Position numbers and translations under genes: made by a program. A DNA stretch of 64,000 nucleotides, taken from the NCBI RefSeq assembly GCF_048087625.1, contig NZ_CP159805.1, forward strand, positions 1,674,001 to 1,738,000. The letters run 5' to 3'. Positions 51,897-60,901 of this stretch are shown one piece after another (position 1 is the first letter of the stretch; each line of letters opens with the position of its first letter). The stretch is from Pseudothioglobus sp905182815 (GTDB lineage Bacteria; Pseudomonadota; Gammaproteobacteria; PS1; Pseudothioglobaceae). The notes under the pieces were generated by a model. That model searched no databases and was not told the DNA's origin. It was given only the letters and a program-made list of their open reading frames with translations.

Positions 51897-52556
51897 ATGT
51901 TAGAAACACTAGGACTGGAATACCATTATCAGCACGGTAAAAAAATTGTGTTTCCAGAAATAGAGGTTAAAAGGGGGCAGCGATTATTGATTAGTGGCTT
52001 TTCAGGCTGTGGTAAAACTACTCTACTCAGCCTGATTGCTGGCGCCTTAAAACTTCAGGCTGGTGATATTAAGTTTGATGGCATTAATTACTCTTCAATG
52101 TCCTCCCTGCTTTTGGATAAATTTAGAGCAGATCACATCGGCTATATTTTTCAAACACTTAACCTTATTCCATTTTTAAGTGTTTCAGAAAATATAGCAT
52201 TGGGTATTAGATTCTCTCAATCTAGAAAATCTAAAGTCAATGATCTAAATCAAGAAATCACTAGACTGGTCAAATCACTAGGGCTAGGAAAAGAGGTTTT
52301 AACAACTCCAGTAAACCGCCTAAGTGTTGGTCAGCAACAAAGAGTTGCAGTTGCTAGAGCTCTGCTTGGTAAGCCAGATTTAATTTTAGCTGATGAGCCA
52401 ACCTCTGCTCTTGATGCTGAAACGACTAAAAAATTTTTAAATGAGGTGATGGACGCCTTTGACTCAACCAAACAGGCAATAATTATGGTGAGTCATGACG
52501 CCTCTATTACACATTACTTTGACACTGTCATAGATTTGAATAAACAGCATGCTTAG
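51897..52556 (+). CDS. ABC transporter ATP-binding protein (LolD/ZrgB-like)
   Basis: The 219-residue ATPase has Walker A GFSGCGKTT (about residues 35-43), a Q-loop (FQTLNLIPFL), the signature LSVGQQQRVAVARALL, Walker B LILADEPTSALD and the switch VSHDAS. It is of the MacB/LolD group that works with FtsX-type permeases. It lies between zrgA-like and permease genes and overlaps the permease start by eight bases, so it should energise the zinc system. Confidence 0.93.
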   Translation: MLETLGLEYHYQHGKKIVFPEIEVKRGQRLLISGFSGCGKTTLLSLIAGALKLQAGDIKFDGINYSSMSSLLLDKFRADHIGYIFQTLNLIPFLSVSENIALGIRFSQSRKSKVNDLNQEITRLVKSLGLGKEVLTTPVNRLSVGQQQRVAVARALLGKPDLILADEPTSALDAETTKKFLNEVMDAFDSTKQAIIMVSHDASITHYFDTVIDLNKQHA

Positions 52557-53796
52557 TCTTTTGCTTAAATCAATGCGCTCAAGGATTATTCCGACATCGC
52601 TTGTGACGATATCTTTGATGGCTTCAATGGTTCTGCTATTAAGTATAGAGAGAATTCAACAAGGCACAGAGGAAGGCTTTAATCAAAGTATTTCAGGTGT
52701 TGATGCAATTATTGGACCAAGGTCGAGCTCTCTTGAATTGGTTTTATACACAGTTTTTCATCTTGGTAGGCCCACAAACAACATCACAACGAAGACTGTC
52801 AATGATATTAAGCAGAGAAGTGATATAAGTTGGCTGGTTCCAATTGCACTAGGTGATAGTCATAGAGGGTTTAGGGTTGTAGCGACTCAATCAAATTACT
52901 TTGAGCACATTAAATACGGCAACAATCAATCATTGATTTTTTTGAATGGAGTAGCATTTTCTGAACTATCGGAGGCAGTCTTGGGGTCTGATGTTGCTGA
53001 AAGACTTAATTACAATGTTGGTTCAGAAATTCAAATCACCCATGGCTCAGTTGAGTCAATAGGTAGCAAGCATGATGACTTTTCATTTAAGGTTACAGGA
53101 ATTCTTAAGAAAACAGGAACCCCAATTGATCAAGCTATTTTTTTGGACCTAAAGGGCTATGAGCTGCTTCACCTTGGATGGATGAGTGGGAAAAAAGTAT
53201 TCAGCCTTGATGATATTGACTTGTCGTCTCTGCCAGCTGGAGCTTTAGACCCAAAAACAGTTACAGCTGCTTTTGTGGGCCTTAAATCAAAGATAACTTT
53301 ATTTAAATTTACCAAGAGTATTAGAGAATACTCGAAGGAGGCTATATCTGCTGTAATACCGGGCATAGCATTGTCAGAGCTTTGGTCAATTGTTGGGTTA
53401 GTTGATAAAGGATTTCAGCTTCTAAGCTGGATTATTATTGCAATCAGCCTCATAGCAATGGTAACTTTAATTATTGCCAGTTTGGATAACCGTAAACAGG
53501 AAATGACAATTTACAGAGCCAATGGGGCCTCGCCAAAATTTTTAGCCATAATGGTAATATGTGAGTCTCTTGTAATTGGATTGGTTGCAATTATTGGTGC
53601 AATTATTCTGGTGACAATTGTGACTTACTTTGCAACCAATCAGTTAAACTTGGCTTTAGGCATTTCACCTTCGTTTAAGTGGATCAGCTTGGAGGAAATT
53701 AAGGTTTTTGGCTTGATCTTATTTGCTGGAGTATTAAGTAGTTTGGTTCCAGCAGTCATGGTTTTTAGAAAAAATTTACATCAAACATTAAGCTAG
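52549..53796 (+). CDS. FtsX-type ABC permease of the zinc system
   Basis: The 415-residue protein has one N-terminal membrane helix (about residues 14-32), a long periplasmic domain (IGPRSSSLELVLYTVFHLG, GDSHRGFRVV) and three C-terminal helices (about 285-307, 340-362 and 385-405). The periplasmic motif is typical of permeases found in ZrgABCDE-like and related loci. It pairs with the preceding ATPase. Whether the complex imports zinc or loads a carrier is not known from sequence. Confidence 0.9.
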   Translation: MLSLLLKSMRSRIIPTSLVTISLMASMVLLLSIERIQQGTEEGFNQSISGVDAIIGPRSSSLELVLYTVFHLGRPTNNITTKTVNDIKQRSDISWLVPIALGDSHRGFRVVATQSNYFEHIKYGNNQSLIFLNGVAFSELSEAVLGSDVAERLNYNVGSEIQITHGSVESIGSKHDDFSFKVTGILKKTGTPIDQAIFLDLKGYELLHLGWMSGKKVFSLDDIDLSSLPAGALDPKTVTAAFVGLKSKITLFKFTKSIREYSKEAISAVIPGIALSELWSIVGLVDKGFQLLSWIIIAISLIAMVTLIIASLDNRKQEMTIYRANGASPKFLAIMVICESLVIGLVAIIGAIILVTIVTYFATNQLNLALGISPSFKWISLEEIKVFGLILFAGVLSSLVPAVMVFRKNLHQTLS

Positions 53797-53801
53797 TCTG
53801 C

Positions 53802-54356
53802 ATGTTAAAAAAAATATCCCTCTCCATTTTAATTTTTTTCACGTTAAGCTCTTTTGCCATTGTAGTTACTGATGAGTATTTATCCACAATAGAAGAAAAC
53901 TGGCTAAGCCTTGAGCCAGCTGATGCATATGATTTTATTCCAGAAGATCTGACCTATGAAATCTATAATAGCCCAGAGTTTCAAGCAAAATTAGAAGAGG
54001 CTGGAACAAAACTAAATAAATTGCTAGAAGGAGAAGATATTGCACTTGCTGGATTCATGGTTCCAATTGAATATGTAGGATCTGACATTAGCAAGTTTTT
54101 GCTTGTCCCTGAAGCTGGTCAGTGCATCCATGTTCCGCCCCCACCTCTAAATCAAACACTGATTGTCGATGTGTCAAGCAATCCAATAAAGTTTCGCGAT
54201 TTATACGTACCAATAATTGTTTATGGGAGAATATCTGTAGGATCGCAAAGTTTTGATATTGCTGATAGCGGATATGCCATTACTGATGCAGTTGTTGAGA
54301 CGCTGCATTTTAGTGACGAGGAGTATAGAAAAAACGAAGAGGAAAGTGATGATTAA
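53802..54356 (+). CDS. DUF3299 periplasmic protein (ZrgE-like)
   Basis: The 184-residue protein has a signal peptide (ISLSILIFFTLSSFA) and the DUF3299 core: IALAGFMVPIEYVGSD, then FLLVPEAGQCIHVPPPPLNQ, with a conserved cysteine and histidine that could bind metal. The tail is acidic. In Vibrio the homologous gene belongs to the zinc-regulated zrg operon. It follows the permease gene by five bases and overlaps the zur start by eight. Confidence 0.88.
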   Translation: MLKKISLSILIFFTLSSFAIVVTDEYLSTIEENWLSLEPADAYDFIPEDLTYEIYNSPEFQAKLEEAGTKLNKLLEGEDIALAGFMVPIEYVGSDISKFLLVPEAGQCIHVPPPPLNQTLIVDVSSNPIKFRDLYVPIIVYGRISVGSQSFDIADSGYAITDAVVETLHFSDEEYRKNEEESDD

Positions 54357-54765
54357 TAACGCAAAATTAATGTCTAAATGTTTAGAGTCTGGAAAAAGTG
54401 CTACGCCTCAAAGAATGTCAATTATTAATGAACTAGACTCTGCAAGAAAAAATCTTTCTGCCTATGATCTGAGGGACTCTTTAAAAGATAAAGGCCATTC
54501 ATTTAATATTAGTACAATTTATAGGGTCTTAAGCTTTTGGATTGATGTGGGCGTTGTTCATAAAATGGACTCAAGCAATACTTATCTAGTTTGCAATGAT
54601 AGCCACACAAACCACTTTCATGTCTTGCTTAACTGTACTAGTTGTAAATCTGTGGAAGAGTCTTGTCAGCTTTCAGCTCAACTTTCTTTACCTAAAAGCA
54701 ACAAGTTTTCAGTTAATAACTCTCAAGCTGTAGAGCTTAGTGGGCTCTGTAAGATGTGCCAGTAG
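54349..54765 (+). CDS. zur: Fur-family transcriptional regulator, Zur-like
   Basis: The 138-residue protein has a winged-helix N-terminal part (ATPQRMSIINELDS, then AYDLRDSLKDKGHSFNISTIYRVLSFW). The C-terminal metal/dimer domain has NHFHVLLNCTSCKSVEE and a second CxxC near the end (LCKMC), the structural zinc site. Being last in a zinc uptake operon favours Zur over Fur. The start at 54349 is inside the DUF3299 gene; an earlier in-frame start at 54253 would add residues outside the family. It probably binds the palindrome at 51007-51021, giving feedback control. Confidence 0.88.
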   Translation: MINNAKLMSKCLESGKSATPQRMSIINELDSARKNLSAYDLRDSLKDKGHSFNISTIYRVLSFWIDVGVVHKMDSSNTYLVCNDSHTNHFHVLLNCTSCKSVEESCQLSAQLSLPKSNKFSVNNSQAVELSGLCKMCQ

Positions 54766-54779
54766 ATAAAAAAAACTAT

Positions 54780-55301
54780 TTAACTGCTTATTCTCACCAT
54801 AAGTTCATTTTTACGAAACATTGGCAGCGTCCATGGTGAATTAAATTGAGCAACCATAAAGCCTCCTTTTATTTCAATCTTGTTTTTTAAAAGCAACTCT
54901 GAAAGTTTTTTTTGATAGTTTATGCTTCTAGATTCAGTAGCCCAGCCCCCAAAAGATAGAACAGCGACTTTACCAAGACTCTCTTTCTGAATTGAAACTT
55001 CACTTATGTTGGCTTTGGGGAGGTCGCTCATAGAGTGTTCTTTGGGCATTATAAAAGAAATGTTATAAGACTTAAGCCCCTCAGAAGGGCAATCAGCAAT
55101 AACAGGTGCAGTCATGGCAATTTTCATTTCTTTATCATTGCCACCAAAAATATAACTTGCAATTCTTCTGAATCCAGAAGATGTTGAGGCTTTGTAGTCG
55201 GCATGAACTTTTATTGTAGCAATAACCATGTCACTATAACAACGAACTTCAAAGCCTTCACACTTGGATATTATTTTATATTCAGGGGTTTCAATTGCCA
55301 T
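54780..55301 (-). CDS. SOUL family heme-binding protein
   Basis: The 173-residue protein matches the SOUL/HEBP family: ETPEYKIISKCEGFEVRCY at the start, IASYIFGGNDKEMKIAMTAPV in the middle (the family signature), and a C-terminal NSPWTLPMFRKNELMV. SOUL proteins bind heme or tetrapyrroles; bacterial members are poorly studied. No signal peptide. It is last in the minus-strand lipid-modification cluster, 14 bases after the DUF1295 gene's stop, and converges on zur, leaving 14 bases. Confidence 0.93.
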   Translation of the reverse strand: MAIETPEYKIISKCEGFEVRCYSDMVIATIKVHADYKASTSSGFRRIASYIFGGNDKEMKIAMTAPVIADCPSEGLKSYNISFIMPKEHSMSDLPKANISEVSIQKESLGKVAVLSFGGWATESRSINYQKKLSELLLKNKIEIKGGFMVAQFNSPWTLPMFRKNELMVRISS

Positions 55302-55315
55302 TTTTTTAGTTTGAG

Positions 55316-56197
55316 TTATTTTTTTCCAAAATAAGGAATCAATATGGGTGTGTTGTTCTTGTATTCAAGATACTCCTTGTCATTGCCCCATTTTTTTTCA
55401 GCTTTTTCTTCTAAAAAAGGCAGTCCACTTATTTTAGTTAAGAGAAGATAGACAAAAACTGGCGACACAAGGGTTAAAAACTGCCAGCCTGAGAGAAGTG
55501 GGAGCGATATAATTGCAATGCCCGTCCAAAGAACAATCTCCCCAAAATAGTTTGGGTGGCGTGATATAGACCACAATCCAAGTGTTATAAATTTATCCTT
55601 ATTTTCAGGGATTTCACTAAAGCTCTTTTTTTGTTTATCTGAGACAGCCTCGAAAGCAAACCCTAAAACCCAGAGGGAAAATCCTGCTATAAAAAATAAG
55701 TCAAGAGCTGCATGCTGATTTAAAACAATAATGGTAACAGCATTTGCTGTCGTTAAGAAAACCCATAGGGCTGAAAGAGTCCATGTCATTAAAAATTTTG
55801 GCAACGATTTCTTGATCTCCCTAAACCTTTTGTCTTCTCCACTTTTAACTATTCTTATGTAGAGAAATGTCCCAAGTCTTAGCGTCCATATAGATACAAA
55901 AATAGCCACAATAGTCGAGCGCATAGAAACTTGCATTCCTTGGCCTAAAAGTGCAAATATAGAAGTAGCAACTAGAAGTAGAGTTGCGATCATTCCTGTA
56001 AAGTCAAAATATTTTTCTGAGCTTGTTACAAGCGAAGGGATTGCAACAATCCAGTGCACAATAAAGCTAACAGCGGCACATAAAAGTATGGCTGGCACGC
56101 CGTAAAGTACAGCGCCCTCAACTGTTGCAGCATTTGCAACAAAATAGGCTGTCAAAATACATAAAATAATAGCAACAAGGTCCTTGATATTATCCAT
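55316..56197 (-). CDS. DUF1295 family membrane protein (steroid 5-alpha-reductase-like)
   Basis: The 293-residue protein has about seven membrane helices and the family C-terminal signature LWSISRHPNYFGEIVLWTGIA (described at residues 228-248), typical of DUF1295, related to steroid 5-alpha-reductases and isoprenylcysteine methyltransferases. The motif RHPNY suggests an NADPH or SAM binding site. It often occurs in cfa-type lipid-modification clusters, as here. Its start shares one base with the stop of the preceding methyltransferase gene (TAATG). Confidence 0.88.
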   Translation of the reverse strand: MDNIKDLVAIILCILTAYFVANAATVEGAVLYGVPAILLCAAVSFIVHWIVAIPSLVTSSEKYFDFTGMIATLLLVATSIFALLGQGMQVSMRSTIVAIFVSIWTLRLGTFLYIRIVKSGEDKRFREIKKSLPKFLMTWTLSALWVFLTTANAVTIIVLNQHAALDLFFIAGFSLWVLGFAFEAVSDKQKKSFSEIPENKDKFITLGLWSISRHPNYFGEIVLWTGIAIISLPLLSGWQFLTLVSPVFVYLLLTKISGLPFLEEKAEKKWGNDKEYLEYKNNTPILIPYFGKK

Positions 56198-57231
56198 TAT
56201 GGCCTCTCAAAAAGATAGTGGGAAACACCCCATTCAGAGCCACTTTTAAAGCCAAAAAGAACCTCGCATGACATGAAAAAAATGCGCCACCTTTGAAACC
56301 AAATGCCTGCTTCATCTTTGCCATAAGTTTTTTCGAATAATTTAAGCACTTCAGCTTTATTTTTATCCATCTTGTTAAGCCATGCGAGCGAGGTTTTTTC
56401 ATAGTGAGTTCCATCTACCCTCCAATCTTTCTCAATTTTCATCCGACTTGGAAAACAGGTTAGGAGAGTATGAGAAGGCATCTGACCGCCACTAAAAAAC
56501 TCTCTAGCCATCCAGTCTCCCTCATCTTGGTCTTCAAAGGGATAGGCAATTTCTTTATGAGAAAAAATATGAACAAAAAGTTTTCCATCTTTTTTTAACC
56601 AGCCACTTACTCTTTTTAGAAGCTCACCATAGTTGCGCATATGTTCAAACATTTCGATTGAAACAACACGATCAAAGCTTTTATCAATTGAAAAGTCGTT
56701 CATGTCTGCTGTTATAACCTTGATATTTTCTATCTTTAATTTCTTACATTTATTCTCAATAAACTGCCTCTGGTCCTTTGAATTACTAACAGCAGTAATT
56801 TTGCTATTAGGGAAATTTTGTGCCATATAAAGAGTCAAGGAGCCCCAACCACATCCTAATTCTAAAACCTCTTGGCCATCTGAAAGGGATGCCCTTTCAC
56901 AAGAAAGCTTTAACATTTCCAGCTCTGATTCGTCTAGAGACGAAGCACCCTTTGGCCAATAACCAGAACTGTATTTTAAGTTCGAGCCCAGGACCAATTC
57001 AAAAAGCCTTGGTGGAACCTCATAGTGCTGTTCATTTGCTTTTTCTGGAACTAGAGCAATTGGGCTTTCATTTAAAAAGTCAATCCAAGATGAGTGTCTT
57101 TTTTCCATTTCAAGCTTGCCAATACTCGTTGCCTCTAAAAGCCTTTGAGCGCATAAACGCCTTATTCCAAGCCTAATAAGCATGTCTGGTAATAAACCAT
57201 TTTCTGCAAGTTTTATTAATAATTTAATCAT
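56197..57231 (-). CDS. SAM-dependent methyltransferase, CFA-synthase/coclaurine N-methyltransferase-like
   Basis: A protein of 344 residues, starting at ATG 57231 (MIKLLIKLAENG). An in-frame start at 57297 would lie within the CFA gene. It has the motif ANEQHYEVPPRLFELVLG, the SAM loop VLELGCGWGSLTLYMA, VVSIEMFEHMRNY and a C-terminal WRIFFMSCEVLFGF. This is a known branch related to cyclopropane fatty acid synthases and plant coclaurine N-methyltransferases; its bacterial substrate is unsettled. It lies 4 bases after the CFA synthase gene, so a lipid substrate is likely. Confidence 0.9.
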   Translation of the reverse strand: MIKLLIKLAENGLLPDMLIRLGIRRLCAQRLLEATSIGKLEMEKRHSSWIDFLNESPIALVPEKANEQHYEVPPRLFELVLGSNLKYSSGYWPKGASSLDESELEMLKLSCERASLSDGQEVLELGCGWGSLTLYMAQNFPNSKITAVSNSKDQRQFIENKCKKLKIENIKVITADMNDFSIDKSFDRVVSIEMFEHMRNYGELLKRVSGWLKKDGKLFVHIFSHKEIAYPFEDQDEGDWMAREFFSGGQMPSHTLLTCFPSRMKIEKDWRVDGTHYEKTSLAWLNKMDKNKAEVLKLFEKTYGKDEAGIWFQRWRIFFMSCEVLFGFKSGSEWGVSHYLFERP

Positions 57232-57235
57232 TTTT

Positions 57236-58525
57236 TTAGTGTGTAATTTTAATGTTTTTGGAGTCAGGTTTAGCAAATATAAACTGAAAATCACCAATTA
57301 GGTTTTCAAGAAATCCCGCTTCACAGTAGACTAGGTAAAAAACCCAAATCCTTATAAAAGGATCAGAAAAACCAAGCTCTCTCACTTGCGGCAATACATT
57401 TTCAAAGTCTTTACGCCATATCTCGAGTGTCCTTGCATAGTGAAGAGTTATATCTTCAGAGTCAACCATAATTAAATCCGTTTTATCTTTGATGGCTTTC
57501 TCAACTTGTGACAATGAGATAAGACATGAGCCAGGAAAAATATATTTTCTGATAAAGTCTACCGAATTTTTATAGGCATTAAAGTCTGGGTCGTTATATG
57601 TTATTCCTTGAAGCGCCATTAAACCATTTTTCTTCAGCAATGAAGAGGCCTTTTCAAAGAAGCCAGGCACAAAGTCAGACCCAACAGCCTCTATCATTTC
57701 AATTGAAACAACCTTATCAAAAACACCCTCAAGCTCTCTATAATCTTTGTTTAGTAAAGTTATTTTATTATCTAAATTCTCCTTACTAATCAGCTCAGCA
57801 ACATAATTAAACTGATTGTCTGATATAGTCGTAGTGGTAACTTTACAGCCATAATTTTTGGCTGCATGTGTTGCAAAGCTTCCCCATCCTGTTCCTATTT
57901 CAAGAACATGGTCACTACTATTAAGGTTTAGTTTTCGACATAGCCTATCCAGCTTTTCTACCGAGGCATCAAGCATACTTGACTTCTTGTTTAGAAAAAT
58001 GCCGCTTGAGTAAGTCATGGTTGAGTCGAGCCATAGCTTATAAAAATCATTACTCAAATCGTAGTGTGCCAAGATATTACTCTTGCTTCCTTTTAAGGTG
58101 TTTTGTCTAAGCCTATGGATTATTTTAGTGATTGGATTTGTTAATCTTGCAAGTCCAGATTCAAGCCCCTCCATGGTTTTTTTATTTCTAATAATGATCT
58201 GAATTAATTCAACCAAATTATCTGCAGACCAATAACCAGCAGTGAAGGCCTCTGCTGCGCCATTGGTGCCGCCACTCCCTAAAAAAACATAAAACTCTTG
58301 AGATGAAACAGTTAAGGTTGCCTTAAGCTCTGATTTTGGAATGCCAAATACGTGAATTTCAGAACCATCAATTATTGTCAGCTCACCAGTTTTTAAACCT
58401 TTCAGTTTTTTAAATAAAATCCTTTTAAAGAATGAAGTCATTCTAGTACTTCTTTGCATTTCTTGAATATTGTTTGCTAGGCCATCAACTGAAAGTCTGT
58501 CTTTAGTTTGAATTTCTTGAGTCAT
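57236..58525 (-). CDS. cfa: Cyclopropane-fatty-acyl-phospholipid synthase
   Basis: The 429-residue protein has the N-terminal lipid-binding domain (about 1-130) and a methyltransferase domain with AHYDLSNDFYKLWLD, SAM loop VLEIGTGWGSFATHAA, KVVSIEMIEAVG and the C-terminal FSDPFIRIWVFYLVYCEAGF. It transfers a methyl group to unsaturated acyl chains, giving cyclopropane or methylated lipids. In clusters with FAD oxidoreductase and DUF1365 the product may instead be a methylated or furan fatty acid. It overlaps the DUF1365 gene by four bases. Confidence 0.93.
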   Translation of the reverse strand: MTQEIQTKDRLSVDGLANNIQEMQRSTRMTSFFKRILFKKLKGLKTGELTIIDGSEIHVFGIPKSELKATLTVSSQEFYVFLGSGGTNGAAEAFTAGYWSADNLVELIQIIIRNKKTMEGLESGLARLTNPITKIIHRLRQNTLKGSKSNILAHYDLSNDFYKLWLDSTMTYSSGIFLNKKSSMLDASVEKLDRLCRKLNLNSSDHVLEIGTGWGSFATHAAKNYGCKVTTTTISDNQFNYVAELISKENLDNKITLLNKDYRELEGVFDKVVSIEMIEAVGSDFVPGFFEKASSLLKKNGLMALQGITYNDPDFNAYKNSVDFIRKYIFPGSCLISLSQVEKAIKDKTDLIMVDSEDITLHYARTLEIWRKDFENVLPQVRELGFSDPFIRIWVFYLVYCEAGFLENLIGDFQFIFAKPDSKNIKITH

Positions 58526-59286
58526 AGTTTGTCAGGATGTGTAAAAAATGGAGCTCTTTTTACATAGAGCATAAATGCTTGCCAATGGATTCTATATACA
58601 ACCATCAGCGTGATAAATGGAAACCTGGAAATTGCCTTAACAAGCCCTGCGTTTGAAAATGCACGCCTCTTTAAGTCAAGCGAAACATTAAAAACCTTTT
58701 CACCATCTTTAAAGTTTTTCATTTTTACATTTAGAGAGTCTTCAGGCTGTGAGAAAAACCACTCATAATCATGGTCCATCCCCCAAAAAGGGCTTACATG
58801 TAGTTGTTTTTTTGGAGAGGCGATAAACCCCGTCCTAGTATTATTTTCTGTCTGCTCTTCAATAATGTAGGCATGCCTTTCTTTCCATGGTGTGTTTGTT
58901 ACTTCAGCCATTATGGCCTCAACCTTTTGGTCTAAATCATCAAAACAGTAATAAAAACTGACTGGATTAAAACAATGCCCAAAGTACCTCAAGTGCGTCA
59001 GGAGTCTAATTGGCCCATTAAAAACTTTGCCAGTTTTTTCATGAAGCGTTTTTCGAACCGCACTATCTAAGTCTAGGTCTGGGTCTCCATGGTAGTCCTT
59101 CCTTTTAAATGAAACAAGCGCAGGCTTATTAATGTTCCAAAGAAGTGATGGCTTCATCGTAGACGCTAAAGACGAGATATCAATATAGGCCATAAAAATT
59201 GGGTATGAAAAAAACCGCTTAAACGGGGTGTGTCGCTGATGACTAATCGTACCCCAATAAAGTTGGTGATTTTTAGAAAGCGTCAT
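58522..59286 (-). CDS. DUF1365 domain protein
   Basis: The 254-residue protein belongs to DUF1365: the start LYWGTISHQRHTPFKRFFSY, then LRYFGHCFNPVSFYYCFD and the segment HVSPFWGMDHDYEWFF. The function is unknown, but the gene is almost always found with CFA synthases and a FAD amine oxidase, and the three are thought to work on membrane lipids. It overlaps both neighbours by four bases, showing tight coupling in one operon. Confidence 0.94.
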   Translation of the reverse strand: MTLSKNHQLYWGTISHQRHTPFKRFFSYPIFMAYIDISSLASTMKPSLLWNINKPALVSFKRKDYHGDPDLDLDSAVRKTLHEKTGKVFNGPIRLLTHLRYFGHCFNPVSFYYCFDDLDQKVEAIMAEVTNTPWKERHAYIIEEQTENNTRTGFIASPKKQLHVSPFWGMDHDYEWFFSQPEDSLNVKMKNFKDGEKVFNVSLDLKRRAFSNAGLVKAISRFPFITLMVVYRIHWQAFMLYVKRAPFFTHPDKL

Positions 59287-60530
59287 AAGGCCTTATCAAA
59301 AAAACTACAAACATCAAGGGCGCTGTTAACGCCATCCTCATGAAAACCATTTCCCCAATATGCCCCGCAATAAAAAGTGTTATTTACACCACTTATTTTA
59401 TTCTTTTCTTTTTGTGCTTTAACGCCCTTGACCGTGAAAAGAGGATGGTGGTAGACTAAAGTCTTAATTATTTTGCTTGTGTCAACATCCCCATTACTAT
59501 TTAGGGTTACTAAAAAATTAGTCTTCGACTTTAATGATTGCAAAATATTCATGTTATAAGTTAGCGTCACCGGCTTACTTTGATCACCGCTCAAAAGGTA
59601 GTTCCAACTAGACCATGTTATTTTCTTTTTAGGCAATATAGAAGAGTCTGTGTGCAGCAGTGCCACATTTTTTTGATAAGGCAGAGAGCCTAAAATTTTA
59701 ACTTCTTCTTCACTAGGGTCCTCTAATAATGCCAATGCTTGATCGCTATGTGTTGCAAATATAACTTTATCAAACTGATGAGAGGCAAAATCCTTTCCAT
59801 AAAAAACCTCAACACTATTTTTGCTTCTTATAACCTTGGAAACAGGGGTTGAAAGCAAAATTTTATTTTTAAATCCTGCAATTATTTTTGGTATGTATGC
59901 TTTTGAGCCGCCCTTAATTACGAACCATTGGGGGCGATTAAATATTTGAAGTAGTCCATGGTTTTTGAAAAATCTAATATAAAAAACTGCTGGCATTTCT
60001 GTTGTTTTTTTCGCTGCTGTTGACCATATGGCAGCACCCATAGGAATTATATAGTGCTCAATAAAGTTCTTACTAAATTTATGGTTAATCAAAAATTCAT
60101 AGATTGTTGTTGACTCGTTTAAATTATTTAGCTTTGCCACTGATATGCGATTAAATCTTAAAATGTCTTTAAGCATCATCAAGAAAGAAGGTCGAAATAG
60201 GTTGAGGCGTTGAGCAAATAAAGAATTTAGGGAGCCTCCAGAGTACTCTAGTTTTTGTCCTGGAGCCTTAACGCTAAAACCCATAGAAGTTTTTTGCGTG
60301 TCAACTTTAAGTTTTTGAAGAAGCTTTATAAAGTTTGGATATGTGTTTTCATTGTAAACAATAAAGCCAGAATCAATCAGCCATTTCTTTTTGTCTACCT
60401 CGATTTGATGGGTGTGGGTATGGCCGCCTATATAATCATTAGCTTCCAAAATGGTAATATCATGTTGTTTGTGAAGAAGGTATGCGGCTGTTAAGCCAGA
60501 TATTCCGCTTCCAATAATAGCAATTTTCAT
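59283..60530 (-). CDS. FAD-dependent amine oxidase-family protein of cfa cluster
   Basis: The 415-residue protein starts with the dinucleotide motif IAIIGSGISGLTAAYLL (residues 3-19), followed by ILEANDYIGGHTHTH and KKWLIDSGFIVYNE. A C-terminal FAD motif has FYCGAYWGNGFHEDGVNSA. It belongs to the flavin amine oxidase/desaturase superfamily. It is first in the operon with DUF1365, CFA synthase, a second methyltransferase, DUF1295 and SOUL genes, and probably oxidises or desaturates a lipid intermediate. TATAAT on the minus strand (60550-60555) may be its -10. Confidence 0.9.
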   Translation of the reverse strand: MKIAIIGSGISGLTAAYLLHKQHDITILEANDYIGGHTHTHQIEVDKKKWLIDSGFIVYNENTYPNFIKLLQKLKVDTQKTSMGFSVKAPGQKLEYSGGSLNSLFAQRLNLFRPSFLMMLKDILRFNRISVAKLNNLNESTTIYEFLINHKFSKNFIEHYIIPMGAAIWSTAAKKTTEMPAVFYIRFFKNHGLLQIFNRPQWFVIKGGSKAYIPKIIAGFKNKILLSTPVSKVIRSKNSVEVFYGKDFASHQFDKVIFATHSDQALALLEDPSEEEVKILGSLPYQKNVALLHTDSSILPKKKITWSSWNYLLSGDQSKPVTLTYNMNILQSLKSKTNFLVTLNSNGDVDTSKIIKTLVYHHPLFTVKGVKAQKEKNKISGVNNTFYCGAYWGNGFHEDGVNSALDVCSFFDKAL

Positions 60531-60901
60531 AGTATAAAATCAAATATGTATTATAGAGCCCCCCTTATTAGGCTAGATACATATCATAACCAACATCTGG
60601 TCACAATTATTTTAAAAAGGCATAATTATAAAGGGTGTTTTTTTGAGTTGTATGTTTTTTTAGTGAATAGGGGAGTAAGTCGCTGCCTATATAGGTAATT
60701 AGAGAAAATATGCTTTGCTTAATTCAAAAAAATATGGGATAATCGTCGCCTTTCAGCCAACATGAGCTGGAAAAAGGGCTAACTAAATCTTTATAAAGTT
60801 AGTATTTTAATGTATCACACAGAGCCCCAATATTAGCCAGGGTGCCTTTTTAATAAGGTTGGTTAATAGGCAATGTGGAAGTCTTAACCCAGGAGAAAAA
60901 T
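60531..60901. other. Intergenic region between the cfa cluster and rpsB
   Basis: A 371-base gap with no gene. It holds the putative minus-strand promoter of the FAD gene (-10 at 60550-60555), an interrupted inverted repeat (ATATGTAT at 60544-60551 and ATACATAT at 60577-60584) around it, the rpsB promoter, and an rpsB leader of about 150 bases. The leader contains a hairpin with arms CTAACT and AGTTAG (about 60779-60808) and may be a structured control region for S2. Confidence 0.6.
60715..60743 (+). promoter_or_regulatory. Promoter of rpsB-tsf
   Basis: TTGCTT (60715-60720) and GATAAT (60738-60743) are separated by 17 bases. Transcription would start about 60750, giving a leader of about 150 bases, long enough for the S2 autoregulation known in gammaproteobacteria. 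Confidence 0.65.
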
